A DNA stretch of 64,000 nt from Drosophila persimilis. Lineage: Eukaryota; Arthropoda; Insecta; Diptera; Drosophilidae. Location of the stretch: assembly GCF_003286085.1 (NCBI RefSeq), contig NW_020825294.1, positions 15,460,501 to 15,524,500 on the forward strand. Direction: 5' to 3'. The notes under the pieces are model-generated. The model was not told the origin of the DNA and did not search any database. It saw nothing but the letters and a program-made list of their open reading frames with translations. The position numbers were made by a program, and so were the translations under genes. Of the stretch, positions 11,046 to 22,200 are shown in pieces; positions within the stretch are counted from its first letter, which is position 1, and every line of letters begins with the position of its first letter.

Positions 11046-12265
11046 AGATTCTCATCCTTGACAAGAACCAAATCTGCGACTGCTAAACGAAGCTAAACGA
11101 AGCGAACGAAGCAGGAGGGCCACCATTCAAGAAATGCGCTGGAGTTAGAACATCTAGATCGGCAGGGCTCTCTGAAATTAAAACTAAATGAAATGCCAGT
11201 CTATAGCCTCGACCAAGCAAAAATCCAGCAGCGCCTTCTGATGGTCATCGCTGAGGACCAGGCGCTTTAATTCCATCAGGCATTCTAAGCGCCGACAAAA
11301 TTGGTTGCGTTGTCTGACCAAATTTGCCGCGGCTTTCGTCTGGTACATATGAAGCGCTTTATGTAGAAAGTCCATGTAGAAAAGCAACTGTGGATAAGAC
11401 TTTTATAAGCTTCAGATGAACAGCCTTGGTAGCGGAACAAATGAAGACGCAGACGTAGCGCTTGATTGGAGCCTTGTTGCGTGCCTCCGGCTTGTAGAAA
11501 AACGGCCCACAGAAGTCCTCGCCTGTGATCTCAAAGGCATGAGAACCATCGAGCCGCTCCTTTGGAAGATCCGCCATAATATGCTCCAATACCCTGGGCT
11601 TCAGTCGAAAGCATCTTACGCACTTGTTTACTGCCTTGTTTACCGTCTTCCTCCCAATATTTTGATCGAATTAATCCAAGCAAAGCTCGAGGACCAGCGT
11701 GCAGATTCCGATCATGAAAATGGGAGATTATTGCAAGAGTAAGTGGATGGCTGCTGGGCAAGATGATTGGATGACGGCCATCAAAATTCAACGAAGAGTT
11801 TTTCAGTCGACCATCTACCCTGAGAAGTCCAAACTGATCCATGAATGGCGATAACGATGCGATTGAGCTCGATGAGCAGACTGCTCCCCTTGCCCGCAGT
11901 GACTTCATGTCCTCCCATAGCTGAGTACGCTGGACTAGTCGTAGCAATACCTGGGTTCCATGTTCAATGTCTGAGACAGTGAGTCCGGGGCGCCGAGTTC
12001 GGTTGCAAAACTTGTGAATGTATCCGAAAACGCGCTGCAAAGAAGCAAATGAATTCGCATACTTGGAATCAGCAATAATGTCCATGTAGGGCGAGTTAAC
12101 CAGAAGAGCCTTCCGACGAAGTTCAAGAGCTGGCTTATCAGGTAACACAGTGGGTGGCCAGTTTTCTGTGGAGCCGCAAAGAAATGGAGGACCATGAGCC
12201 CAAAGGGATGAGCCCCTCGAGAAAGAATGTCGGCTGGGTTTAAAGCTGTGGGAACATAGCGCCAA
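11046..12265 (-). pseudogene. BEL C integrase, with internal deletions
   Basis: Minus-strand frames give the N-terminal zinc-binding region (GLLRVDGRLKNSSLNFDGRH; HPLTLAIISHFHDRNLHAGP), the start of the catalytic core (EITGEDFCGPFFYK with the first Asp, CSATKAVHLKLIK) and then a jump to DFCLVEAIDWHFI. After WHFI the usual IPP-x-APHFGG is gone and the text resumes with LTPAHFLNGGPP and DLVLVKDENLP directly before the LTR. The second Asp region and the Glu are missing, so the enzyme is dead. Confidence 0.8.
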
Positions 12266-14205
12266 TCCATTTTTTTGGTCATTTCCTGAATCGTTGACAC
12301 TCTATTTGCAACAAAAATATTAAATCTTGACGGCTCGTCCCGAAACCAAGAGAGCGCAACGGCAGAATCACACCAACAGTAACACCTTCCCTTGAAAACA
12401 TTCATTCCAGCTATCTCAGATATGAGCCTAGCCAGCAACTCCGCTCCACAAAGCTCCAACTTTGGTACTGTAAGTGTCTTCAAAGGAGCCACACGAGATT
12501 TGGCACAAAGTAAGTGACTGCTGGAATGCTGACCCTTGGACACGACAAAACTGGTGCATATTTCTTGCCACTCGGTGTTCAGTGCGACTGGAAGGCTTTC
12601 ATCCCAGGTCAACTTTTCTTGGCACAAACGATGGAGAAAGATTTTGGATTTAGTAATTACGGGACCAGCTAGACCGAGAGGATCGTAGAATCGCGCTATA
12701 GATGACAAAACAGAGCGCCTGCAAGAATTCAAAGAAGATTGAAGGGCCGACAACGAAAATAATAGTAGATCAGAAACCGGATCCCACGCAAGTCCTAAAG
12801 TTTAAGTCACATGGCTGCCATCGCCGAACTTCAAAAATGTTTCCTTGTCCTCTTCCGGAACTCCATCCAGCACAGCAGGGACGTTCGAACACCATTTCCT
12901 CAATTTGTACTGACCTCTAGACAAAATTCCAGTAGTTTGCTCCCGAATTCGGATAGCCTCTTCCTGAGAGCTGGCTCCAGATATCAAGTCATCCACGTAG
13001 AAGTCATGGCGGAGGATTTCAGCTCCAACTGGAAACGCCATCTGATCGTCCATTGCCAACTGATGCATCGATCGCACAGATAGGATAGGATAGGAGGCAG
13101 GCTTCGTCCCATAAGTAACGGTGCCCAATTGAAACACACGCAAGTCTTCTTCCCTGGAGTTTTTCCACAGAATACACTGCAAGTTGCTATCCTCGGTCGA
13201 GACTCTTACACAACGATACATCTTACAGATATCTCCCGTAATCGCAACGGCGTGTGACCGAAATGGCTGACGGGACCAGCCATTAAAACGTCATTCAGGG
13301 AATATCCAGATGAGGTTGAAGCGGATCCATCAAAAACGACGCGAAGCTTGGTCGTAGAACTATCTTCCTTCATGACGCAATGGTGAGTCAAAAAATCGGC
13401 AGTTGCTGATTGACTGGGTAGGAACCTGAGACATATGGCCTAAATCAAGGTACTCTTTTATAAATGCTGCATACTGAGATTTAACATCAGGGCGACGATC
13501 TAACTTTCTCTCAAGGGTCAGGAATCTACGAAGCGCTTGATTGTAAAATTCTCCAAGGAGATCCAAATTATATTTTGCTGGCAGCCGAACACAATAATCG
13601 CCTTTATGTAGTCGACGGAAATGCAGCACAAAGTGTGCTTCACAATCGAGCTCTTCTTTGGTAGACTTTATTATTGGTTCGATGCAATTTTCTACCTCCC
13701 AAAACCTCCGAAGAAGCACCTCAAGCCGATCCTCTGGACTATTATCCTCAGCAGCTACGGCCCGAGCGCGAGAGACCATCAACGAGGAACCTTTTAAACG
13801 CGAACAACCTCCAGACACGACCCATCCCAAGCGCGTTTTCTGAATTGAAGGCAATCCTGGCAGTAGCTTGACCTGACCAACACACAGGAGTTCGAAAAAC
13901 AGACTTGCGCCAATTAGCAGATCGACGCGCTGCGGCTTATAAAACTCCGGATCAGCTAGTGGTATGTTAGATGGAATGTTCCAGTTTTGAGTGTCAATTC
14001 CAAAGCTTGGCTGTCGATCGGTTATGCTAGAGGCTACAATGGCAGTGATGAGAGTTGAGTAATCCGATGAGCGAGAGTGCAGGCTAACGTTGACCAAAAA
14101 TCCATCCGTGACGAAGCTAGAGTCGCCTATTCCCGAGACTGCAGTCGATGATTTCATTTTTCGAAGCTGAAGCTGATTCGCGAAACGAGAAGTTATTAGA
14201 TGCAT
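11935..14205 (-). pseudogene. BEL C reverse transcriptase and RNase H
   Basis: From right to left on the minus strand: the protease-RT linker (PLADPEFYKPQRVDLLIGAS), RT N-terminus (TTKLRVVFDGSASTSSGYSL), a gap, the palm motif FYVDDLISGASSQEEA (about 12985), and the connection/RNase H part with [16 protein letters not shown] and [12 protein letters not shown]. Pieces lie in three overlapping frames (13360-14205, 12802-13221, 11935-12753), so there are at least two frameshifts. YVDD is the BEL/Pao form of the catalytic YxDD box. Confidence 0.85.
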
Positions 14206-15641
14206 GGGAGCCGAAATCCAGCAACGCTCGGCAGGGAACTAAAACTCCGGAACGATTTTCGACTACGACCGTGACCGTGGCAAGAAGAACAACACCATTC
14301 CTGAGATCTTGGGCAATAAGGGCAGACGAGGTAGCCGCTGAAGTAGAGGGCTCAGTGGTATGCTCAGACGGCGTAGACTCAGACAGCGCAGACTGAGATG
14401 GAGTATACGGCGCTGATTTCCCTTGGACTGCGGTATCTTCAGGGCTACCAAAATGAAGGAGGGTATGGTGTCTACCCCCGCAGGTACGACAGTTGCTCGA
14501 GGTGCACTGAAGTAATCGATGCCCTGTTCTGAGACAATTTATACACAACGAAAGCCGCTTGGCTTCTTTATGGCGATTTGTGGGGGACAGCGCTTTAAAC
14601 TTCTGGCAGTGCTGGACCTCGTGAGCACCATCGTTGCACAGCGCGCAGCGTGCTACGGTTTGGTTCGTTGTAACCAATGTGGACCTAGAATTATTATGCT
14701 TTCTACTTCTGCCCACCTGATTGCTCAACGCATAGCTTGCCATAGAAAAGTCCATCGTCTCCAATGATCTGCATCGCTGCTCCAAGAACGAGGCCATAGA
14801 TTCCCACGACGGAATTAAGTTTGCGAATGCGGGGTCGTTCTTCCCACTCCTCTTGGCTCGCTGGATCCAGTTTCCGGTGAAGTTCCTGCACGACGATGCA
14901 TCCTGCGATCTGCTCAGTGGTGACCAAACCCTGGAGCGCACGCATATGTGAATTGAACTTGTCTGAAAGCTCGCGAAGCATGACCACTGATCCAGGTTCC
15001 ACAGCCTGGAGCGCCAAGATCTCATTGATGTGTGCCTGAAAGACCAATCGCCGATTATTGAATCTGTTTTCCAACAAATCTAATGCCATAGCATAATTGC
15101 CATCTAAGATTTCCAGCGACCGAACAGTCTCCAATGCCGAATCCCGCAGACAGGAACGCAAATGCTGGAGCTTTTCTATGTTTGTTAAGTCCGGATGGCT
15201 GTCGATGATGGTGGCAAACATTGAATAAAAGTCCGTCCAGTTCGCATACCCGCCGCTAAACGTCGGCAATTGTATAGGAGACAGGGATGGTACTTGTCTA
15301 CGGTGAGGTAGAAATTGCGAGCCGGCAAACTCAACCGTAGTGCTTCCTCCAGCCAAGGTAGAATGAAACGGCATGCGGCCGCTACTCTTAGCCATTTCCC
15401 TCATAATCGCCGCCTTCAGCGAACTGGCAAGTGACTCAAAAATGTCACACAAACCACTGTGAATTTCGCTTTGATCCAATTCCTCAAGCTCGCCGTGAAA
15501 CATGTCAATTTTGCCGATCAACTTCTCGACTTGCTCTTGCTTTACCACGAGCATGTAGTAGTCAGCGGCAGCGTTAGCAGGAAGACCAACGTCTCTAGCG
15601 GGAAGATGATCGCAAAGAGTAACACGAGCAATAGACGACAA
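14117..15641 (-). pseudogene. BEL C Gag and protease
   Basis: Starts at 15641 (MSSIARVTLCDHLPARD). The capsid-like core reads PIQLPTFSGGYANWTDFYSM and LRSCLRDSALETVRSLEI, typical for BEL Gag. A frameshift near 14840 moves to the frame with the zinc knuckles (CINCLRTGHRLLQC, CRTCGGRHH) and the protease ALLDFGSHASNNF. The usual protease box is D-S/T-G-S; DFGS here is unusual. Gag and protease share a reading frame in intact relatives. Confidence 0.85.
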
Positions 15642-15902
15642 GAACCAAGCCCAGCAAGCGAACAGCTATGTACGAACTGTATATACAAAGGCGACCGATG
15701 TAAGAAACGTTTCTTGCGGGAAGATGACCGCAAGAGAAGCGCAAGCCAACAGCTACGTGCACTACCGAATATACAGGAGAGGCCGGTGTATATATGTATG
15801 GATAACTTATGTGGTCAATGACACTGGTTGAGATGGCAATTAGTTTAGATCTTTGAATGCTATATTAGTTTGTGATTGCACTGATGGATTATTTATTGCG
15901 CA

Positions 15903-15922
15903 ATCACGTCGTGGTCACCAAA
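15903..15922 (-). other. Primer-binding-like site of BEL C
   Basis: On the minus strand TTTGGTGACCACGACGTGAT follows the 5' LTR directly. The same block, TTTGTGACCCCCCGACGTGA, follows the 5' LTR of the unrelated-position BEL element at 27417, so it is conserved between elements. I do not assign the tRNA. Confidence 0.65.
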
Positions 15923-16394
15923 TGTTAAGCTGTTAAGCGTTTTTAATAACTGTTGCAATTTGAGTTAATGAAAGTCGAGAGGCTGTTTATAATTCACAAT
16001 TTATTTGCATATGTAAACCAACTTATCGCGTATGTACATTTGGAGATGATTGAGCGAACGATTGATGCGAGGATGTTAATCTAATAGCTGCGACGATTAG
16101 CTCAAGACTGCCCATGCAAGGGCTGACGGGCCAAATTGCCGGGCCCTATGCAGCAAGCTTAGACGCGAGCGAGAGCGTAGGATAGCCCGAGAGCGTTAGA
16201 GCTGCTCGGGGACGCTGCTAAGCCGAGTACGAGATATTGCGACATAAGGAGACGAAAGAATTCCGCTGGATGCGCATATGCCGTAGCAAATGATCTTTGC
16301 AGTGGGGGCATTGGAAACGACAACACCAAAATGCATTTCCTTTGGGCCGCACCACTGGCAATAATTTAAAATATTTAAGCTGCTTGACCTGACA
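15923..16394 (-). repeat. 5' LTR of BEL C
   Basis: 472 bp, TGT...ACA on both strands (minus strand TGTCAGGTCAAGC to GCTTAACA). Its left 130 bp are shared with the truncated LTR at 10913. The outer end abuts gypsy code at 16395. Confidence 0.85.
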
Positions 16395-18780
16395 ATTTTC
16401 TTGAGGCGATCCGGTAGCGATTTTAATGTGTTTGATATCAGTCTCTGTCATGAACTCGTCGAATTCGTTTGATGTGAAGCAACTCCCTCGATCTGAAATT
16501 AGGCATTTAGGTTTGCTGTATGCTCTAAAGTATTCTTTTAACGAATCGATGACCTCTCGTGTATTCGTTGTTCTTGTTGTATATAAACGCACGAATTTTG
16601 TAAAAGCATCAACAACTACTAATATGTGCTTTTGAGATCTACCCGAGTCAACCGGACCGTAATGATCGATGTGGATTAGCTCAAATGGCTTATTTCCTTT
16701 TGGAATGTAGTGTAAATATCCCTCTTTTCCTGATTAGAGCGAAAACGCAACGCACTTCAAAAAATTTTCAATGTAACCGGAACATTTTTTTTTAACGTTT
16801 CGAAACCAATAACTTTTGTTAATTACGTTTATCATTTTGTCTCTACCTATCTGTCCCATTTCGTTGTGATATTTATATAAAACGTGGTCTTCCATTTCTG
16901 TTGGAACATAGAATAATAATCTTCCGTCATTACTCTTTCTGTAAACTACACCCTTTCTCATTTCGAAAAGCTTGTGTTCATTTTCTTCTAACTGTGGCTT
17001 AATTTTGTTTAACTTTATGATCCTTGGATTGGCAAATAACTAACTTGTCTTCAAACGTATTTGTTTCTACTATGAGAATATTTGTGCATCTACTCAGCGC
17101 GTCTACATGTTGCATTCTGCTGCCTTCTCTATGGCTCAGCTTAAAATCATAATTTTGCAGCTCTAAAGACCATCTAGCAATACGCGGGTTGGTTTCAATT
17201 TTGTAGAGCGTTAGCGTAAGGGAATTGCAATCAGTCACAATCTTGAACCGTTTTCCATATAAGTATATGCGAAACCTGCGCAATGCGTAAATAATTGCCA
17301 TTGTTTCCTGTTCAAAGCTGTGATATTTTGATCCCGTTGCAGTTGTTCGCTTGGAAAAATAAAAAATTCGACGCTGTTTTCCGTCGTCTTTGTTTTGAAG
17401 TAACACTGCCCCGAAGCCAAGAGCGCTTGCATCACAGTGCCGTTCTATCTCGTCTTTGTGATTATAAATTGATAAAATGCATTAAAATTTCCTTTAGCAT
17501 TATAAAAGTAATTTAATTCGTTTTCACCAAATTGAAATTTGGTATCCTTTTTCAAAAGATCGTAAAGCGGTTTGGCAACAGTTGAGAAATCTTTTATAAA
17601 TCTCCTGAAGAAGGAGCATAAACCGAGAAAACTTTGCACAACCTGTACTTTGTCTGGGATTGGAAAGTTATTGATTGCTTCTAATCCTCTGTCATCTGCT
17701 GTTATACCTTGCCCATTTATTAAAAACCCCAGATATTTTATGTTTGATTGTAAAAACTCACATTTGTCTATTCGCAATTCTAACTTGTTTTTCGCTAATC
17801 TAATGAAGGGTTCCTTTAGCGTTTCTAAATGTTCATGTGTATTTCTGCTGGCAACCATTATGTCGTCCATGTAAACAATAACTTTATCATCTCTATCATC
17901 AAATAACGAACATTTGAAACACTGCTGATGCCGTTTTCAGACCTTGCGGCATTCAGAGGAACTCGAATGGTCCTAAAGGTGTTACAAACGATGTATATTT
18001 AATTGATTCCTCATTAACAAACACATGAAAATAACCATTTTTGAGATCAAGCTTCGTAAAGATATTTTTGTTGGCTAGTTTATCGAGCAGATCATCGATG
18101 AGGGGTATGGGATAGTTGTCCTTAATCAAAGTCTTGTTAAGTTTTCTAAAATCTATTCATAACCTTAAATCCCCTGTTTTCTTTTTTACCAATACAATAG
18201 GGAAGCGTATTCGGACTCACTTGATCGTATTATTCCGTTTTTTAAATATTCATCTAATAGTTGCTGCAGTATATCTTTTTCGCTATATGACAGTCGCCTT
18301 GGAGCACAGCTAAACGGTTTATATTTTTTTTATTAAGTTTTATCTCGCATTTGACTAAGGGTTCCTTTGGCCTGTTTACGTGTTTACATAATAGTCTTCG
18401 ATTATTTGCCGATTTTTTCATCTTCCAAATAATTGATATTAAAAATGTCTGGATCCATGATTTCATTGTATGTGTCCTCCGCTTTGCTACTACCGATTTC
18501 ATCAGTAACAACCGCAATTTCAATATCCTTGCTAACAGCTTCACTAACCATTCATTATCGTTACTAACGGTATACTCGTAACTAACAATTTTATCAACTT
18601 TGGCTTTTTTAATCACCTCATCTCTAACTATTTTATTAGCGTTGTCATTAACCTTTTCGTTTTTTTTTTTATACTCATACGTTTACCCAAAAAATTTTAT
18701 TAGTCACTTCCTTTGAAAATGTGAGCGATGTTGCCGAAGACCCCCATATGTTGTTTACATTTGAGTCCTGACTTTTTCTA
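16395..18780 (-). pseudogene. Host Ty3/gypsy pol: protease end, RT, RNase H, integrase
   Basis: Right to left: linker KEPLVKCEIKLNKKNINR (18254-18616), RT N-terminal remnants, the catalytic MDDIMVASRNTHEHLE (17870), LGFLINGQGI, GLCSFFRRFIKDFS, then RNase H (FYFSKRTTATGSKYHSFEQE; FKIVTDCNSLTLTL; WSLELQNYDFKLSHREGSRM), integrase zinc region (YHNEMGQIGRDKMINVINKS) and core (CLISDRGSCFTSNEFDEFM) to TGSPQEN at 16395. Several frameshifts and stops. Integrase resumes at 10912 after the BEL C insertion. The Gag of this element is probably the SAP-domain frame at 24986-25394, beyond the second BEL insertion. Confidence 0.85.
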
Positions 18781-18800
18781 TATATATTATATATTGTATT

Positions 18801-19090
18801 TGTATATTTTTTCCGAGTTAAACGTTATATGACTCCGGTCCAGCGGGCTCTAGTTGCGATTTCTTACTTTAAATTATCAGGTAGTTTATGAACAAATAAA
18901 ACAAGTGCTCGACTTCAAAGCATTTATTGGACTGGTCGCAGCCAGAGATCGCAATAACTCCCGGATTCCACCGCCGAGCCGATCTTGCATGCGCAGAGAG
19001 CAGTACAAGAGCGCGGCGTGTGAGAGCAAAAGCTCTGCTCACAACATTGCACACGCTGAGATAGGGTAATTAAGATCGTCTGCTGCAACA
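18801..19090 (-). repeat. 3' LTR of BEL A
   Basis: Same 290-bp sequence as at 2005-2294 and 24696-24985. The integrase frame reads straight into it (RRSSTVFN then VAADDLNYPISACAML), showing there is almost no untranslated space before the LTR. The left boundary is within a TA-rich region and could lie up to about 20 bp further left. Confidence 0.85.
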
Positions 19091-20580
19091 TTGAAGACCG
19101 TTGAAGACCTCCGGTGCTTCAACCGTCTATTGACAGTTTTGCCAGTTTGTGTATTTTGTTTAATTACGCCAGTGGGTGTTCGCACCTCGGCGACGCGCAC
19201 TCTCCCATCTTCTCCCTTGATTGCGGCCACCACTCGTCCTGTGGTCCACTTCTGTGGAGTGTGTTGTCCTCGTGGACGAGCACCAGACAGCCAATGTCCA
19301 AGTCTGGCCCTTTGGTAGCCCACTGGTGACGCTTCTGCAGGCTGACCAGGTAGTCCTTGGACCAGCCCTACCAAAACTGCTGCTTGAGCGCTGACAGCAT
19401 TCGTCACCGCTTCAAGTTCGCGAAACTTCCCCTGCTGCATCTGTCGTCTTGATCTGATTCGGACGACAGCGAAAGAAGCGGCTGCCCGATCAGCAGGTGC
19501 CCTGGCGTTAGCGCTTCTCCATCGCTGGGATCGTTGCCAGGGGACGCGATTGGCCGGGAGTTGAGAAGAGCCTCTACCTCTACCAGGTGGGTGCACAGCT
19601 CGTCCGCGGTGAGCTTGGCGTTGCCCACTCCGCGTACCAACCTCTGTTGGCTGATTTGACGGCTGCCTCCCACAATCCGCCGAAGTGTGGTGCTCTCGGT
19701 GGTATGAAATACCACTCGACGCCTTGGCGCGCTGCGTACGCCTTGAGCCGGTCCTGGTCCCTCTGGTACGCTTGATGAAGCTCGTCCACGAAGTTGGTGG
19801 CGTTGTCGCTGTACACCTTCTCCAGAAGGCCTCTTCTCCCGATGAACCTTTTAAAAACAGATAAAAAACTATCAGTGGACAAATCTGCTACAAGCTCCAG
19901 GTGAACAGCTTTTGATACAAAGCAGACCAAGACGGCTACATATGTCTTAATAAGGGACCTGCCGCGAATCTTGAGAGACACGTGGAATGGGCCGCAGAAA
20001 TCTACCCCACAAATCAAAAAGGGCCGAGCTCTTCGCACTCTATCAGCTGGCAGGTTTCCCATTATCTATCCCTGTAGGACTGGTTTGTATCGGAAGCAGT
20101 GCACACAATTTCTCAGGATTCTTGTACATGCTTCTCGAGCATTGATTAGCCATATCTGCTGCCTTAGCAACGAAACCATGATTTTGGCGCCTGCATGGTA
20201 GTGAGTCCGATACAAATTGCGAAGATCAAGCGTCACGAACTGCGACTTTTGCGACAGCAGCAGAGGAAATTTGGCGTCGTACGGAATTTCTGCGTTGAGC
20301 AACTTTCCTCCCACTCGAATCAGTCGAAGCGTTACTCCGTCGAGTTCGCTCATATGTATGAACGGGCTTAGTCGTTGAAGATGCGGTGACAGGATTTCCG
20401 ACCTCGCTAGCTTGTGGAATTCTGGTCCCAACTCGTGTCTTTGGACTACTTCTACCAGCCTTAGAAATAAGACCTTAAGTTCTTTGGCTGACAGAACGAC
20501 CTCTCGACTACGCTTGCTTCCTTGTAGGAACCGGTTGACATATCCGAAGCAATTTCTCAAAAGAACAGCATCTTTCAATC
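19091..20580 (-). pseudogene. BEL A integrase
   Basis: Minus-strand pieces cover the whole enzyme: HHCC-type region (YRTHYHAGAKIMVSLLRQQI, CTRILRNCVHCFRYKP; 20066-20578), catalytic core (LICGVDFCGPFHVSLK; VYSDNATNFVDELHQAY; VEWYFIPPRAPHFGGLWEAA; 19580-20062) and C-terminal part (LTPGHLLIGQPLLSL, KWTTGRVVAAIKGEDGRVRV; 19039-19715). Both core Asp residues and the GGLWEAA block with the region of the Glu are visible. Frames shift near 20064 and 19600, so it is broken but less decayed than the other BEL integrases in this window. Confidence 0.9.
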
Positions 20581-20697
20581 AACTCGATGAAAACATTGGC
20601 CTGACACTTTGCCACTGAATGTGTTTCCAGACACTTCTTGTTTTCCGACCGTTCCATTTCTGGGGACCACTCAACCTGATGTAGACATGGCCACTCC

Positions 20698-22200
20698 TCA
20701 TAATTGGGGACCATCAGTCCACAAATCGGCTGGGTTTTGCTCAGTAGCAACGTGCCGCCAAGTCACACCGCTTGAAGATTCCTGGATTTCAGCAACCCTA
20801 TTGGCCACAAACGTTGCTAGCGTGGCTGGATCCCTTTCCAGCCAGTACAAGGTGATTTGGGAGTCCGACCAAAAGTTCACACTTTTGATCATGAATTTAT
20901 CCAGGAGCGGTTTTACTTGAGCCCATAAAGTGGATAACAGGAGTGCTGCGCACAATTCGATTCTTGGAATGGATTTCGTTTTGAGAGGAGCTACTCGAGA
21001 CTTTGCGGTAAGAAGCTTAGACACGACATTTTTACCATCACTGGTACGGATGTAAATGCAGCATCCGTACGCTTCACCTGATGCGTCTGCGAATCCGTGA
21101 ATCTGAACGCTTTTATGCGTGGCCAGACCAATGTTACGAGATATGGTTATCTTGTCTAATTCAAACAAATTTTCCTTGAATTGGTTCCAACTCGTGTGCA
21201 AACTCATGGGAACCGACTCGTCCCAATCCAACTTTTGCCGCCACAATTAAGGGACATAATAACCCTAATGGGTCGAACAATCGGGACGCAACTGACAAGA
21301 TGTTTCGCTTTGTAGGGGTCAATGAATCAAATGAGTCATCTAAATGATAATGGAACAAATCATTTTGCGGATTCCATCTAATTCCGAGCGTTTTAACAGA
21401 CGACGAAGGATCAAACTGCAGCGATTTCTCCTGGCCACTATCGGACAGCAGCTGGGGATGATTTGACGCCCACTTGGCCAACTTAAAACCCCCGGTTTCT
21501 AAGACCTCGCACACTTCCAGCCGAATACGATCTAAATCCTAAATCTAAATCCTCCTATAAGCATATCATCAACGTAAAAGTCACTTGTGATGCAATAGGA
21601 TGGGACTCAGCATAAGCGTCTGCCAATTCAACGAGACAGCGGATGGCCAGAAATGGAGCTGAGGCTGTCCCATAAGTAACCGTATAAGTACGCATACATA
21701 CGCAAAAGACACTTTGTTCGTTTGCTCGCGGCAAGATGTTCAGTGAAGAACAGGAACAAAAGAGAAGTGAAAAAATCGGTCTTTGCTTGAGCGAAGAGCG
21801 AGTTGAGCAAAAACAGATTTGATGGGGTCTTTTCAGTCCATTTTCTTAATGTGTCCGTCAATGAGAGGTTTTTATCAGACACGCCGAAAGTGTTAACAGT
21901 TATTTGCGAGCTATGGTTTGGTGCATCGAAAACGACGCGTAGCTTGGTGGTTTTACTATCCGGTCTCTGGACACATTGATGTGGAATGTAGTGATGTCGT
22001 CTTGGAGGAGTGCCTGGAAGCAATAACATGTGGCCAAGGATGAGATACTCTTTCATAAACTTCATATACAGATCATGCAAATACTGATCTCGTGCAAGTC
22101 TGCGTTCTAGGGATAGATGGCGGCGTTTTGCCGTCTCGAACGAGAAGCCCAACACGTTGGGATCTATTTTAAATGGCAGCCCCACTTCAAAACGGCCCAA
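20698..22200 (-). pseudogene. BEL A reverse transcriptase and RNase H, interrupted
   Basis: RT begins near 22200 (HLSLERRLARDQYLHDLYMK; TTKLRVVFDAPNHSSQ; SLTDTLRKW) and is cut by the 120-bp unit at 21717-21836. It resumes at YTVTYGTASAPFLAIRCLVE; the catalytic first Asp segment between these is lost. Then comes FTLMICL near the YxDD site (degraded), TLGIRWNPQNDLFHY and FDPLGLLCPLIVAAKVGL, and RNase H with IPRIELCAALLLSTLW and NFWSDSQITLYWL (20698-21246). Confidence 0.85.
21717..21836. repeat. 120-bp unit, second copy of 458-577
   Basis: Sits inside the RT of BEL A and replaces about 60 codons of conserved RT. Matches 458-577 along its full length, ending GGGGTCTTTTCAG in both. See the finding on this pair. 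Confidence 0.75.

Larger units (their letters stand above)
10913..16394 (-). mobile_element. BEL/Pao LTR retrotransposon C, inserted in a gypsy integrase gene
   Basis: A 5.5-kb minus-strand element. The 5' LTR is 15923-16394, followed by a primer-binding-like site, gag, protease, RT, RNase H and a broken integrase, and a shortened 3' LTR at 10913-11045. Target duplication is ATTT (or ATTTG/ATTTT with one change). Both outer flanks are gypsy integrase, giving a clean insertion site. It cannot transpose: gag and pol carry frameshifts and integrase has large deletions. Confidence 0.9.
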
